Part shown: positions 33,160-43,129 of the stretch, one piece after another
Numbering within the stretch: the stretch's first letter is position 1
Layout: every line of letters begins with the position of its first letter
The notes under the pieces: model-generated
What the model was told of the DNA's origin: nothing
Seen by the model: the letters and a program-made list of their open reading frames with translations, nothing else
Databases searched by the model: none
Made by a program: the position numbers and the translations under genes
Source of the DNA: Rugosimonospora acidiphila
GTDB lineage: Bacteria > Actinomycetota > Actinomycetes > Mycobacteriales > Micromonosporaceae
Direction of reading: 5' to 3'
DNA length: 64,000 bases
NCBI RefSeq assembly: GCF_039543385.1
Contig: NZ_BAABJQ010000001.1
Coordinates: 496,001-560,000, forward strand

Positions 33160-34278
33160 GTGCGTGACGTTGTTGAGATCGGGCTGGGCAAGACCGCCCA
33201 GCGCGGGTACCACCTGGATGACATCGCCGTCGTGCCCACCCGCCGCACCCGCGACGTGGACGACGTGTCCACCGCGTGGCAGCTCGACGCGTACCAGTTC
33301 AAGATCCCGTGCGTGGCGCACCCGTCGGACGCCACCATGAGCCCGGCGAGCGCGGCCGCCCTCGGCAAACTGGGCGGCCTGGGCGTGCTCAACGTCGAGG
33401 GGCTGTGGACCCGGTACGAGGACCCCGCCAAGATCCTCAAGGAGCTGTCCACGCTCGACGAGGAGGCCCCGGCGACCCGGCGCCTGCAGGAGGTGTACGC
33501 CGAGCCGATCCGCCCGGAGCTGATCGCCGACCGGGTACGCGCGATCCGGGAGGCGGGCGTCACCGTCGCCGTCCGGGTCTCCCCGCAGCACACCCTGGCG
33601 CTGGCGCCGGTGATTCTGGACGCGGGCGTGGACATCCTGGTGATCCAGGGCACCCTGGTCTCGGCCGAGCACGTGTCAGTGGTGGACGAGCCGCTGAACC
33701 TCAAGGAGTTCATCGCCGACCTGGACCTGCCGGTCATCGTCGGCGGCTGCACCAACTACCAGACCGCGCTGCACCTGATGCGCACCGGCGCGGCCGGGGT
33801 CATCGTGGGCATCGGCGCGGACGAGTGGTCGACGACCGACACCGTGCTGGGCATCCGGGTGCCGATGGCGACCGCCATCGCGGACGCGGCCGCGGCTCGG
33901 CGCGACTACCTGGACGAGACCGGCGGCCGGTACGTGCACCTGATCGCCGACGGTGACCTGCAGACCTCCGGCGACATCGCGAAGGCGCTGGGCTGCGGCG
34001 CGGACGCGGTGATGCTGGGCGAGCCGCTGTCGGTCTGCACCGAGGCGCCCGCGGGCGGCGCGTGGTGGCACTCGGCGGCGAGCCACCCGAGCCTGCCGCG
34101 CGGCGCGTTCGGCCCGTCCGGATCGTCGCAGGCCTCGATGGAGCGCCTGCTGTTCGGTCCCTCGGACGACCCGGACGGCGGCCTGAACCTGTTCGGCGGC
34201 CTGCGCCGCGCGATGGCCAAGTGTGGCTACCGCGACCTCAAGGAGTTCCAGAAGGTCGGTCTGGTCATCGACCGCTGA
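33160..34278 (+). CDS. guaB3: GuaB3 family IMP dehydrogenase-related protein
   Basis: A 372-residue barrel protein related to IMPDH but without CBS domains. The catalytic loop is altered: where GuaB has GSICTT, this protein reads ADEWSTT, so the nucleophilic Cys is missing. The C-terminal flap carries no obvious Arg/Tyr pair. It is transcribed with guaB and corresponds to GuaB3 next to guaB2 in mycobacteria. Its role is not established; a non-catalytic or regulatory function is possible. Confidence 0.9.
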   Translation: MRDVVEIGLGKTAQRGYHLDDIAVVPTRRTRDVDDVSTAWQLDAYQFKIPCVAHPSDATMSPASAAALGKLGGLGVLNVEGLWTRYEDPAKILKELSTLDEEAPATRRLQEVYAEPIRPELIADRVRAIREAGVTVAVRVSPQHTLALAPVILDAGVDILVIQGTLVSAEHVSVVDEPLNLKEFIADLDLPVIVGGCTNYQTALHLMRTGAAGVIVGIGADEWSTTDTVLGIRVPMATAIADAAAARRDYLDETGGRYVHLIADGDLQTSGDIAKALGCGADAVMLGEPLSVCTEAPAGGAWWHSAASHPSLPRGAFGPSGSSQASMERLLFGPSDDPDGGLNLFGGLRRAMAKCGYRDLKEFQKVGLVIDR

Positions 34279-34401
34279 ACCTTCCCGGTGGCCCATCGGG
34301 CGCCGGCCGACATCGGGTGTCGGGGGAGCGCGCGGCTGCGCTCTCCCGAACGCGCGGCGGCCCCGGGAACCGGCGTTGACTGGGCTCCCGCGGGGGCTTA
34401 C

Positions 34402-34417
34402 GTTACCGGCAGGTAAC
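34402..34417 (+). promoter_or_regulatory. palindromic operator-like site before choD
   Basis: GTTACC, GGCA, GGTAAC: a perfect six-base inverted repeat touching the Shine-Dalgarno sequence at 34418. TetR-type regulators bind sites of this kind. It would block transcription or act near the start. Confidence 0.55.
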
Positions 34418-34429
34418 AAGGAGGTCGCA

Positions 34430-36130
34430 ATGGCCGACTACGACGTCGTGGTGATCGGGTCCGGGTTCGGCGGCAGCGTGGCCGCGCTGCGCCTGGCCGA
34501 GAAGGGATACCGGGTCGCCGTGCTGGAGGCGGGCCGGCGCTTCGTCGACGACGAGTTCCCGGAGACCTCCTGGGACGCCAAGCGGTTCCTCTGGGCGCCC
34601 GCGCTGCGCTGCTTCGGCATCCAGCGGATGAGCCTGCTGCGCAACGTACTGGTGCTCTCCGGTGCCGGGGTCGGCGGCGGCTCGCTGGTCTACGCGAACA
34701 CCCTGTACCGGCCGCTCGCGCCGTTCTACGCCGATCCACAGTGGAGCGCCATCACCGACTGGTCCGACGAGCTGGCACCCTGGTACGACCAGGCGGAGCG
34801 GATGCTCGGGGTGAACACCTACGCCCGGGACACCTCGGCCGATCAGGCGATGCGACGGGTCGCCGAGCGGATGGGCGTCGGGGACACCTACCACCCGACC
34901 CCGGTCGGCGTCTACTTTGGACAGTCCGGAGTGGACCCGTACTTCGGCGGGGCCGGCCCGACCCGCGACGGCTGCGTGCACTGCGGCGCGTGCATGACCG
35001 GCTGCCGGCACAACGCCAAGAACACGCTGGTGAAGAACTACCTCCACCTGGCGGAGCGGCTGGGCGTCGAGGTCCATCCGTTGACCACCGTCACCGACGT
35101 GCGCCCGGACGGCGCCGGGTACCGGATCGCCACGCGCCGCACCGGCGGCCGGAAGCGATCGACGATCAGCGCGGAGCAGGTGGTCTTCGCCGCCGGCGCG
35201 TTGGGCACCCAGCGGCTGCTGCACCGGATGAAGGTCACCGGCGCGCTGCCCGGGCTCTCCGCTCGGCTCGGCGCGCTGACCCGCACCAATTCGGAGTCCA
35301 TCCTCGGCGCCTCGGCGCGCTCCACCGGCACCGACTACACCGACGGGGTGGCGATCACCAGCTCGTTCCACCCGGACGAGCACACGCATGTGGAGCCGGT
35401 CCGGTACGGGCGGGGCTCCGGCGCCATGGGCCTGTTGCAGACCGTACTGGTCGACGGGGACTCCTGGCGTCCGCTGCGCTGGTGGGCGAGCTTCCTGCGC
35501 CATCCCGGCACCAACCTGCGGATGATGTCCCCGCGCAGGTGGTCCGAGCGCACCGTGATCGCGCTGGTGATGCAGTCGCTGGACAACTCCCTCACCGTCC
35601 ACTATGGACGAAATTGGTACGGCCGGCGCCGGCTGACCAGCGTCCAGGGGCACGGTGCCCCCAACCCCCGCTGGATCCCGGCCGGCAATGAGGCGGTCCG
35701 GCTGCTCGCCGACGAGATCGGTGGGGTGGCCGGGGGCTCCTGGCCGGACGTGTTCAACATGCCGGTCACCGCGCACATCCTGGGCGGGGCGGTCATCGGC
35801 TCGTCCGCCGACACCGGGGTCGTCGACCCGTACCACCGGGTCTTCGGCCACCCCGGCCTGCACGTGGTGGACGGCGCGGCGGTCTGCGCGAACCTCGGCG
35901 TCAACCCGTCGCTGACCATCACGGCCCAGGCCGAGCGGGCGATGTCGCTGTGGCCCAACCGGGGCGACGCCGACCCGCGCCCCGCGCCGGGCCAGGGGTA
36001 CCGCCGGCTGGACCCGGTGCCGCCCGCGCACCCGGCCGTACCGGACGGCGCCCCGGCCGCCCTGCACCCGGCGCCGCCCGTGAGCCTGCCCACGCCCGTG
36101 AGCCTGCCCACGCCCACCGTCCGGGACTGA
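34430..36130 (+). CDS. choD: GMC-family oxidoreductase, cholesterol oxidase ChoD-like
   Basis: A 566-residue flavoprotein with the FAD motif VIGSGFGGSVAALRLAEKG at the N terminus. GVGGGSLVYANTL and the Cys-rich CVHCGACMTGC around residues 180-200 are typical of the ChoD group. LGGAVIG and NPSLTITAQAERAM lie near the C terminus. It has AAGGAGGT before the ATG. The order guaB-guaB3-choD is conserved with mycobacteria. True cholesterol oxidation is doubtful in this group, so the substrate is unknown. The tail holds a duplicated PTPVSL segment. Confidence 0.87.
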   Translation: MADYDVVVIGSGFGGSVAALRLAEKGYRVAVLEAGRRFVDDEFPETSWDAKRFLWAPALRCFGIQRMSLLRNVLVLSGAGVGGGSLVYANTLYRPLAPFYADPQWSAITDWSDELAPWYDQAERMLGVNTYARDTSADQAMRRVAERMGVGDTYHPTPVGVYFGQSGVDPYFGGAGPTRDGCVHCGACMTGCRHNAKNTLVKNYLHLAERLGVEVHPLTTVTDVRPDGAGYRIATRRTGGRKRSTISAEQVVFAAGALGTQRLLHRMKVTGALPGLSARLGALTRTNSESILGASARSTGTDYTDGVAITSSFHPDEHTHVEPVRYGRGSGAMGLLQTVLVDGDSWRPLRWWASFLRHPGTNLRMMSPRRWSERTVIALVMQSLDNSLTVHYGRNWYGRRRLTSVQGHGAPNPRWIPAGNEAVRLLADEIGGVAGGSWPDVFNMPVTAHILGGAVIGSSADTGVVDPYHRVFGHPGLHVVDGAAVCANLGVNPSLTITAQAERAMSLWPNRGDADPRPAPGQGYRRLDPVPPAHPAVPDGAPAALHPAPPVSLPTPVSLPTPTVRD

Positions 36131-36137
36131 CCGCTCG

Positions 36138-36824
36138 CTATCGCCGGCCGCGTACCCGCCTGATTCGGCGCGCGTAGAGCGCCCGCCCGACGGTGTGCCA
36201 CAGCAGCCGGGCCGGCGTGGGCATCGCTCCGAGCACGTCGCCGCGTTCCACCGGGTCGGCCTCCTCCAGGATCGCTCCGAGGAAGCTGAGTAGCAGGCTC
36301 TTTGGCGTGGCGGCCAGGAAGTGATCGCCCATGGCGCCCCACTCCCGCCTGGTCAGGTGCCGCTCGGCGAGCGGAAGCAGGTGGGTCTCCTCGTCGTCGA
36401 GGTGCTCGATCAGCGCTTCCCGGTGCTCGCCCAGCGCCGCCACGAGGCGCTGCCGGGGGCTCCGGCCGGCCGACCCCTGCCACTCCGGCAGCGCGAGCAT
36501 CACCCGGTCGAGGCTCTCGGCGACCCGTACGTGCTGCGCCTCCATCCGTACCACGACGTCGGATTCCAGGTCGGCGCGGGCGAGCAGGGGCGGCCAGATC
36601 AGCTCGTCCTCGCCGTGATGGTGATTGTGCAGTCCGAGCCGGTACCAGCGCAGGTGCGTGGCGAGGACGCCGGCGCGGACGGTGTCGCCGTCCGGTACCG
36701 CGCCGATGAGCGAGGCGAGCAGCAAAGATTCGCGCCGGAACGCGCGATGCACGATCACCATGTCGTGCGTGTCCGGTCGGTCGGTGGTCGGGTCGGCGGT
36801 CGGGTCGGCGGTAGGTGTGGTCAC
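36138..36824 (-). CDS. hemerythrin-like domain protein
   Basis: A 228-residue helical protein. The hemerythrin HHE pattern is visible: HDMVIVHRAFRRE, LGLHNHHHGEDELIWP with His and Glu ligands, EAQHVRVAE and HLDDEETHLLP. It probably binds a di-iron centre and senses or handles oxygen or NO. The GTG start follows AAGGAGA. A Thr/Asp/Pro repeat precedes the domain. It lies 26 bases after the cupin gene, so the two form an operon opposite the LysR gene. Confidence 0.87.
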   Translation of the reverse strand: MTTPTADPTADPTTDRPDTHDMVIVHRAFRRESLLLASLIGAVPDGDTVRAGVLATHLRWYRLGLHNHHHGEDELIWPPLLARADLESDVVVRMEAQHVRVAESLDRVMLALPEWQGSAGRSPRQRLVAALGEHREALIEHLDDEETHLLPLAERHLTRREWGAMGDHFLAATPKSLLLSFLGAILEEADPVERGDVLGAMPTPARLLWHTVGRALYARRIRRVRGRR

Positions 36825-36850
36825 GACGGATCTCCTTTCCGGATCGGGCG

Positions 36851-37375
36851 TCAGCCGGCCGTGCGGGCGTCCCGCCACGCGGAACGGCCGGAGACGGAGC
36901 TGCTGGGCACGGAGCCGCCGGTGAAATGGGTGTCGAAGCGGTCCTGCAGTCCCAGCAGGGTCTGTGCCGGCTCGGTGCCCGCGCGCAGGCGGACCACGTG
37001 GCGGAAGTAGTCGAACCGTTCGACGCCGGGAGTGAGCACGATCAGCGCGTCGGCGGCCGAATCCCGGTGCGCCCCGAACGCGTGGGTCATGCCGGGCGGC
37101 GCGACCAGCAGGTCGCCCTCGTTCGCGGTGACCACCTCGTCGCCTAGCAGGACGTCGAGCCGGCCGTCGAGGATGAAGAACAGCTCCCAGGACGCGTTGT
37201 GCCGGTGGGGCACGGCGCCGTCGGCACCGCGGCCGAGGGTGATCCGGTGGCTGCTCAGCGCCCCCCGGGTGGCGCTGCTGTCGGCCAGCAGCGTGTGTCC
37301 GATGGATTCGAGGTGCTCGGCCTCGCCGGCGCGGACCAGGACCGGCCGGTACTGATCGTCGACGATCGCTGACAT
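36851..37375 (-). CDS. cupin domain protein
   Basis: A 174-residue single-domain cupin. The first motif reads PHRHNASWELFFILDG, with the His and Glu metal ligands, and the second reads PPGMTHAFG with the last His. Substrate or ligand is unknown. It starts at ATG 37375 and is transcribed divergently from the LysR regulator, with only 103 bases between them, so it is the likely target of that regulator together with the hemerythrin gene. Confidence 0.88.
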   Translation of the reverse strand: MSAIVDDQYRPVLVRAGEAEHLESIGHTLLADSSATRGALSSHRITLGRGADGAVPHRHNASWELFFILDGRLDVLLGDEVVTANEGDLLVAPPGMTHAFGAHRDSAADALIVLTPGVERFDYFRHVVRLRAGTEPAQTLLGLQDRFDTHFTGGSVPSSSVSGRSAWRDARTAG

Positions 37376-37437
37376 CGCGGAACTCCTTAGCGTTCGTGGG
37401 TTCGCGCTTCACTCTCGGCGCCGGCCGTCAATCGGTC

Positions 37438-37455
37438 CAACGGATAGATCCGTTG
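37438..37455. promoter_or_regulatory. 18-base palindrome, likely LysR operator
   Basis: CAACGGAT, AG, ATCCGTTG: a perfect eight-base inverted repeat between the divergent cupin and LysR genes. The TAGACT -10 box of the LysR gene starts 11 bases later. Confidence 0.7.
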
Positions 37456-37466
37456 ATCATCAGTGA

Positions 37467-37479
37467 TAGACTCGATTCA
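37467..37479 (+). promoter_or_regulatory. Probable -10 box of leaderless LysR gene
   Basis: TAGACT at 37467-37472 is six bases before ATG 37479. No Shine-Dalgarno sequence is present. Confidence 0.5.
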
Positions 37480-38363
37480 TGGAGCTCCGCCAGCTCGCGC
37501 ACTTCGTCGCGGTCGCCGAGGAGCGGCACTTCACCCGCGCCGCGGCCCGCGTGCACGTGGTGCAGTCCAGCCTGAGCTCCTCGATCGGCGCGCTGGAGCG
37601 GGAGCTGGGGGAGGCGCTGTTCGTCCGGGACAACCGCCGCGTGGCGCTGACCCAGGCCGGCCGGGCGCTGCTGCCCGCCGCCCGGCGAGCGCTGGCGGCG
37701 GCCGAGGATGGCCGCGACGCCGTCGCCGGGGTGCGTGGCGTGCTGCGCGGCGAGCTACTCGTGGGCGCCATCCAGACCTTCGGCGTCGTGGACCTCGCGG
37801 CGTTGCTGGGCCGGTTCCGCCGGGCCCATCCCGGTGTCACCATCCGGCTGCGCCACGCCGCGGCCCCCGCCCTCGCGCGGGCGGTCGTCGATGCGGAGCT
37901 GGACGTCGCCTTCGTGGACGGCCCGATCGATCGGTCGAGCCTCACCCGGATCGACCTGGGCAACGACGACCTGGTGCTCGCGGTGCCCGGCGACGATCCG
38001 CTCGCCGGCCGCGCCACCGTGCGGCTGGACGACCCGGCGCTGCGCGAGCGCGTCTTTGTCGAGTACCGCGAGGACTCCGCGCTGCGCGCCCAGATCGACG
38101 CGGCCTGCGCGGCGGCCGGCCTCGCCCGGCGGATCGGCGCCGAGGTGCAGAACATGCAGTACCTGGTGGAGTTCGTCGAGCAGGGGCTCGGCGTGGCGGT
38201 ACTCCCGCCGGCGGCCGTGCGCGCCGTCCCTCGGGTACGGGCGGTCCCGATCGCCCCGCCGCTGCGCCGGGATCTCTGCGCGGTGGTCGCCGTGGGACGC
38301 CCACCCAGCGGCGCCACCGCCGCGCTGCTCGAACTGCTGGCGGCCGGGCCGCCTACCCGCTGA
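37479..38363 (+). CDS. LysR family transcriptional regulator
   Basis: A 294-residue regulator. The N-terminal winged helix (QLAHFVAVAEERHFTRAAARVHVVQ, then SSLSSSIGALERELG) is followed by the effector-binding domain with RRAHPGVTIRL. It is divergent from the cupin-hemerythrin operon and has a palindrome in the shared promoter region, the usual LysR arrangement. Its last 11 bases overlap the end of the convergent DUF72 gene. The inducer is unknown. Confidence 0.93.
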   Translation: MELRQLAHFVAVAEERHFTRAAARVHVVQSSLSSSIGALERELGEALFVRDNRRVALTQAGRALLPAARRALAAAEDGRDAVAGVRGVLRGELLVGAIQTFGVVDLAALLGRFRRAHPGVTIRLRHAAAPALARAVVDAELDVAFVDGPIDRSSLTRIDLGNDDLVLAVPGDDPLAGRATVRLDDPALRERVFVEYREDSALRAQIDAACAAAGLARRIGAEVQNMQYLVEFVEQGLGVAVLPPAAVRAVPRVRAVPIAPPLRRDLCAVVAVGRPPSGATAALLELLAAGPPTR

Positions 38364-39222
38364 GCAGATCGACCAGCGTCGCGGCGTTGCGCTGCGCGTA
38401 GTCGGAGTAGCAGTTGTTCATGAGCACGTGGGTCTGTGTCGCCTGCTCGGCGAGCTTCGAAAGCCTCGGCGCCCACGACCGCAGTTCCTCGTCGGAGTAG
38501 TCGTAGCCGAACTTTTCGTAGATGTCCCGGCTGGTCCAGTTGTCGCTGTGCCCGTGGAAGCGGACCACCGCCAGGTCGCTGGTGGCCGACAGCACCGGCG
38601 GTATGGACGACTTGTGCCCCTGCGGCATGTCCACCGCGACGAACGGAAGCTCGTGCCTGCGCAGAAAGTCCAGCGTCTCCTGCTGGTTGTCGCCGTGGAA
38701 CCAGCTCTCGTGGCGCAGTTCGATGGCCACCCGCAGCGGGCTGCATCGCCGGGCCACCTCCACCAGGTAGTCCTTGTGCGAGCGGCGAATGGTGAACCAG
38801 GGCGGGAACTGGAACAACAGGACACCGAGCTTGCCGGCCTCGGCCAGCGGATCGAGCGCGCTCAGGAACCGGGTCCACACGTCCTCGTACGCCTGTGGGG
38901 ACAGATCGTCCGGGTAGATGTTTTTCTTGTCGGTCTCCGGGCGCAGGTCCTTGTAGAGCTTGTTCGGCTGGGTGGGGTGGCCGGTGAGCAGGCTGAACGC
39001 CTTGACGTTGAACAGGAAGTTCGCCGGGGTCCGGGCCGCCCACAGGCCGACCGTGTTCTCGGCCGGTGGGGAGTAGTAGGTCGAGTCGACCTCCACGAGC
39101 GGGAACTGCTTCGCGTAGTGCGCCAGCCGCTTCTCGGGGGTGTCGGCGGTCTGCGGGTACCAACCGGAGGCGAGCAGCGTCTTGTCCGTCCAGGAGGCGG
39201 TACCGACCAGAATCTTGCCCAC
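38353..39222 (-). CDS. DUF72 family protein
   Basis: A 289-residue TIM-barrel-like protein of the YecE/DUF72 family. It has GTASWTDKTL at the start, YAKQFPLVEVDSTYY, LFQFPPWF, ELRHESWF and LMNNCYSDYAQRNA near the end, all family landmarks. Biochemical role is unknown. It is convergent with the LysR gene, overlapping by 11 bases, and divergent from guaA. Confidence 0.92.
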   Translation of the reverse strand: MGKILVGTASWTDKTLLASGWYPQTADTPEKRLAHYAKQFPLVEVDSTYYSPPAENTVGLWAARTPANFLFNVKAFSLLTGHPTQPNKLYKDLRPETDKKNIYPDDLSPQAYEDVWTRFLSALDPLAEAGKLGVLLFQFPPWFTIRRSHKDYLVEVARRCSPLRVAIELRHESWFHGDNQQETLDFLRRHELPFVAVDMPQGHKSSIPPVLSATSDLAVVRFHGHSDNWTSRDIYEKFGYDYSDEELRSWAPRLSKLAEQATQTHVLMNNCYSDYAQRNAATLVDLLSG

Positions 39223-39337
39223 GATCCCAGTTCACCACCGATGGGAGGCCGTCACCACTCGGTGAGCCGGATCACGTCGAGACCTCCGGCACGGCCGGGG
39301 CGCCGCGCCGACCCGACGGTCGCCGGAGGGGCCCCGG

Positions 39338-39350
39338 TAGGCTTTGCGGC

Positions 39351-39351
<1 letters not shown>
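39338..39351 (+). promoter_or_regulatory. Probable -10 box of leaderless guaA
   Basis: TAGGCT at 39338-39343 is seven bases before ATG 39351. No Shine-Dalgarno sequence lies between. Confidence 0.5.
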
Positions 39352-40901
<1,550 letters not shown>

Positions 40902-41005
40902 ACGCCGCCCCGGGCGACCGGGCGCGACGCGGCCGACCGCTGCTGGGCCCGGTTCTGGTGACCCCCAAACCGCGACTTTCCAGGACATCCCACGATGCGG
41001 AGGGC

Positions 41006-41027
41006 AACTGTCAGGAACCCGACAGTT
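41006..41027 (+). promoter_or_regulatory. inverted repeat before the first double-Nudix gene
   Basis: AACTGTC, eight bases, GACAGTT: a perfect seven-base inverted repeat. A further GACAG half-site lies at 41039-41043. CACAAT, at -14 to -9 of the GTG 41068, may be the -10 box. The layout suggests an operator. Confidence 0.5.
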
Positions 41028-41067
41028 AACAATTAGGTGACAGAAAACCCGGGCACAATGGCCACCT

Positions 41068-42009
41068 GTGACCCCCGCGCTTGAGCCTCTGAGGCGGATC
41101 GCCGCCTACGCGATATGTCGAAATTCGTCGGATGAAGTCCTGTTGGTTCGGGCGTCCCCCCGCTCCGGTACCCCCGGCGCGTGGTCGCTCCCGGGCGGGG
41201 CCGTCGATCATGGCGAGAACCCCAACGACACCGTGGTCCGCGAGACCGCCGCGGAGACCGGGCTGTCGGTCGCCGTGGCCGAACTCGTCGATGTGCACGC
41301 CGACATGCGCTCCCTGCCGAACCGGGGCGTCACCATCCACACCGACCGGTTGATCTACCGCGTCACCGTGCGCGGCGGGGGCCTGATCGACCGGGTCGGG
41401 CAGCCCACCGACCTGGCCCGCTGGGTGAACCTCGCCGAGGCCGCCACCCTGCCCCTGCGCCCGTTCACGGCCGCCGCGCTGGGACTGCCGACGGCCTCGG
41501 TCGACCTGCGGCCGGACGAGCCACCGGAGTTCCCGTCGTTCTACGCGTACCCCGGCCCGGACGGGCTGCACCGCGCGCAGCGCTTCGCCGCGTACGCGGT
41601 GGCCAGCGACACCGACGGCCGGATCCTGCTGACCCGGATCGCCGAGGGGTACCCGGGCGCCGGGCGCTGGCACCTGCCCGGCGGCGGCACGGACTACGGC
41701 GAGCAGCCGGGGAACGCGCTGATCCGCGAACTCGCCGAGGAGACCGGCCAGCAGGGCCGGCTGGTCGAACTGCTGGGTGTGGCCAGCCACCGGGACGCCG
41801 CGTCGCTGGGCCCCGAGGGGTACCCGATCGACTGGCACGGGGTCCGGGCGTTCTACCGGGTGGAGGTCGACCCGGCCGGGGTGCCGAAGGTGCACGACAT
41901 CGGCGGCTCCACCTGCGAGGCCCGCTGGTTCGACCGGTCCGAGCTGACCGAGCTGGAGCTGACCGAGGTGACCACCGAGGCGCTGGCTGCCGCCCGAGCC
42001 GGAGTATGA
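41068..42009 (+). CDS. tandem double-Nudix hydrolase
   Basis: A 313-residue protein with two Nudix domains. The C-terminal Nudix box is canonical (GGGTDYGEQ ... RELAEETGQ). The N-terminal box (GGAVDHGEN ... RETAAETGL) has lost the first Glu of the EE metal pair, so it is probably weak or inactive. Both halves share sequences such as RIAAYA/RFAAYA and end in a W-rich strand. The next gene has the same plan, so the pair arose by duplication. The substrate, some nucleoside diphosphate derivative, is unknown. Confidence 0.88.
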   Translation: MTPALEPLRRIAAYAICRNSSDEVLLVRASPRSGTPGAWSLPGGAVDHGENPNDTVVRETAAETGLSVAVAELVDVHADMRSLPNRGVTIHTDRLIYRVTVRGGGLIDRVGQPTDLARWVNLAEAATLPLRPFTAAALGLPTASVDLRPDEPPEFPSFYAYPGPDGLHRAQRFAAYAVASDTDGRILLTRIAEGYPGAGRWHLPGGGTDYGEQPGNALIRELAEETGQQGRLVELLGVASHRDAASLGPEGYPIDWHGVRAFYRVEVDPAGVPKVHDIGGSTCEARWFDRSELTELELTEVTTEALAAARAGV

Positions 42010-42033
42010 GCCGGTTCGGCCGGAGGAGTCCGA

Positions 42034-42047
42034 TAATCTTCCGATCA
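42034..42047 (+). promoter_or_regulatory. Probable -10 box of leaderless second Nudix gene
   Basis: TAATCT at 42034-42039 is seven bases before ATG 42047. It lies 30 bases beyond the first Nudix gene. Confidence 0.45.
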
Positions 42048-42985
42048 TGAAACAGCGGCGCCGGATCGCGGCGCACGGGCTGGCGCGCGACCCCGACGGG
42101 CGGATCCTGCTGGTACGAGGGGGGCCGCGGCGCGACGGTGGGCCTGAACGCGACGGTGGGCCGGAACGCGACGGTGGGCCGGAACAGTGGCGCCTTCCGG
42201 GCGGCCCGGTGGAGCACGGCGAGTCGCCCGCCGGCGCGGTGGTCCGCCGATATTACGAAGCGACCGGCGCCGATGTATTCGTGATTACGCTGCGTGACGT
42301 TACGGCCGATTTCGCGCCTCATCCGGAGGCCGGGATCGTGACGCACACCGATCGAGTGATCTACGACGTCGCCGTGATCGGGGGCACCCTCCGTAACCGG
42401 GTGGATGACCCGGGGCCGGCCGAGTGGGTGGCCCCGGACCGCCTCGGTGGGCTGCCGCTCAGGCCGTACACGGCCAGGGCCCTCGGCCTTCCGGTAACCG
42501 AGAGTGGCCATCCGCCGGAGGCCGAGCCCGACCTCGATCCGGCTCGCCGGACCGTTCAGCGGTTCGCGGCGTACGGCCTGGTGACCGACCCGGCCGGCCG
42601 GTTGCTGCTGTGCCGGATCGCCCCCGGGTACCCCGGCGCCGGCACCTGGCACCTCCCCGGCGGGGGTACCGACTTCGGTGAGCAGGCAACCTCTGGCCTG
42701 CGGCGCGAGCTGGAAGAGGAGGCCGGCCAGGCCGGCCGGGTGACCGCCCTGCTGGACGCGTCCCACTTCCACAACCCGGCCGCCATGGGGCCGGAGGGCC
42801 ATCCTATGAACTGGCACACGGTACGCATCCTGTTCCGGGTCGAGGTGGACGCGCCGACCACACCGAGAGTGACCGAGGCCGCCGGCGGATCGACCGAGGC
42901 GTCGGCCTGGTTCGACCCGGCGGACCTGCACGGGATCCGGCTCAACCAGTTTGCCCGTTCATCGATCGCAAGTCACCTTGGGTGA
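42047..42985 (+). CDS. tandem double-Nudix hydrolase, paralogue
   Basis: A 312-residue protein paralogous to the preceding gene. The C-terminal Nudix box is intact (GGGTDFGEQ ... RELEEEAGQ). The N-terminal box is further decayed (GGPVEHGES ... RRYYEATGA), losing both the Glu after Arg and one Glu of the EE pair. Near residue 30 three copies of a six-residue RDGGPE repeat (18-base DNA repeat at about 42131-42186) replace the usual loop before the first Nudix box. The function is unknown. Confidence 0.87.
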   Translation: MKQRRRIAAHGLARDPDGRILLVRGGPRRDGGPERDGGPERDGGPEQWRLPGGPVEHGESPAGAVVRRYYEATGADVFVITLRDVTADFAPHPEAGIVTHTDRVIYDVAVIGGTLRNRVDDPGPAEWVAPDRLGGLPLRPYTARALGLPVTESGHPPEAEPDLDPARRTVQRFAAYGLVTDPAGRLLLCRIAPGYPGAGTWHLPGGGTDFGEQATSGLRRELEEEAGQAGRVTALLDASHFHNPAAMGPEGHPMNWHTVRILFRVEVDAPTTPRVTEAAGGSTEASAWFDPADLHGIRLNQFARSSIASHLG

Positions 42986-43129
42986 TCGGCTTATCATGGC
43001 GGTGAGCCCCGCTGCTCGACTCGGAGTCGGGTAAGAACTCGAGTACTACCCGTCGCCAACGACGCCCGTTCTGTGCGATGGTGTAGGCCGCAAAGGCGGG
43101 GCCATTTCATCTTCAATCTGGAGGAGACC

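Noticed and set aside
36138..37412. One 424-codon minus-strand frame covering hemerythrin and cupin genes
   Set aside because: Only its C-terminal part is the hemerythrin. The rest is an alternative frame of the cupin gene, which has clear cupin motifs in its own frame.
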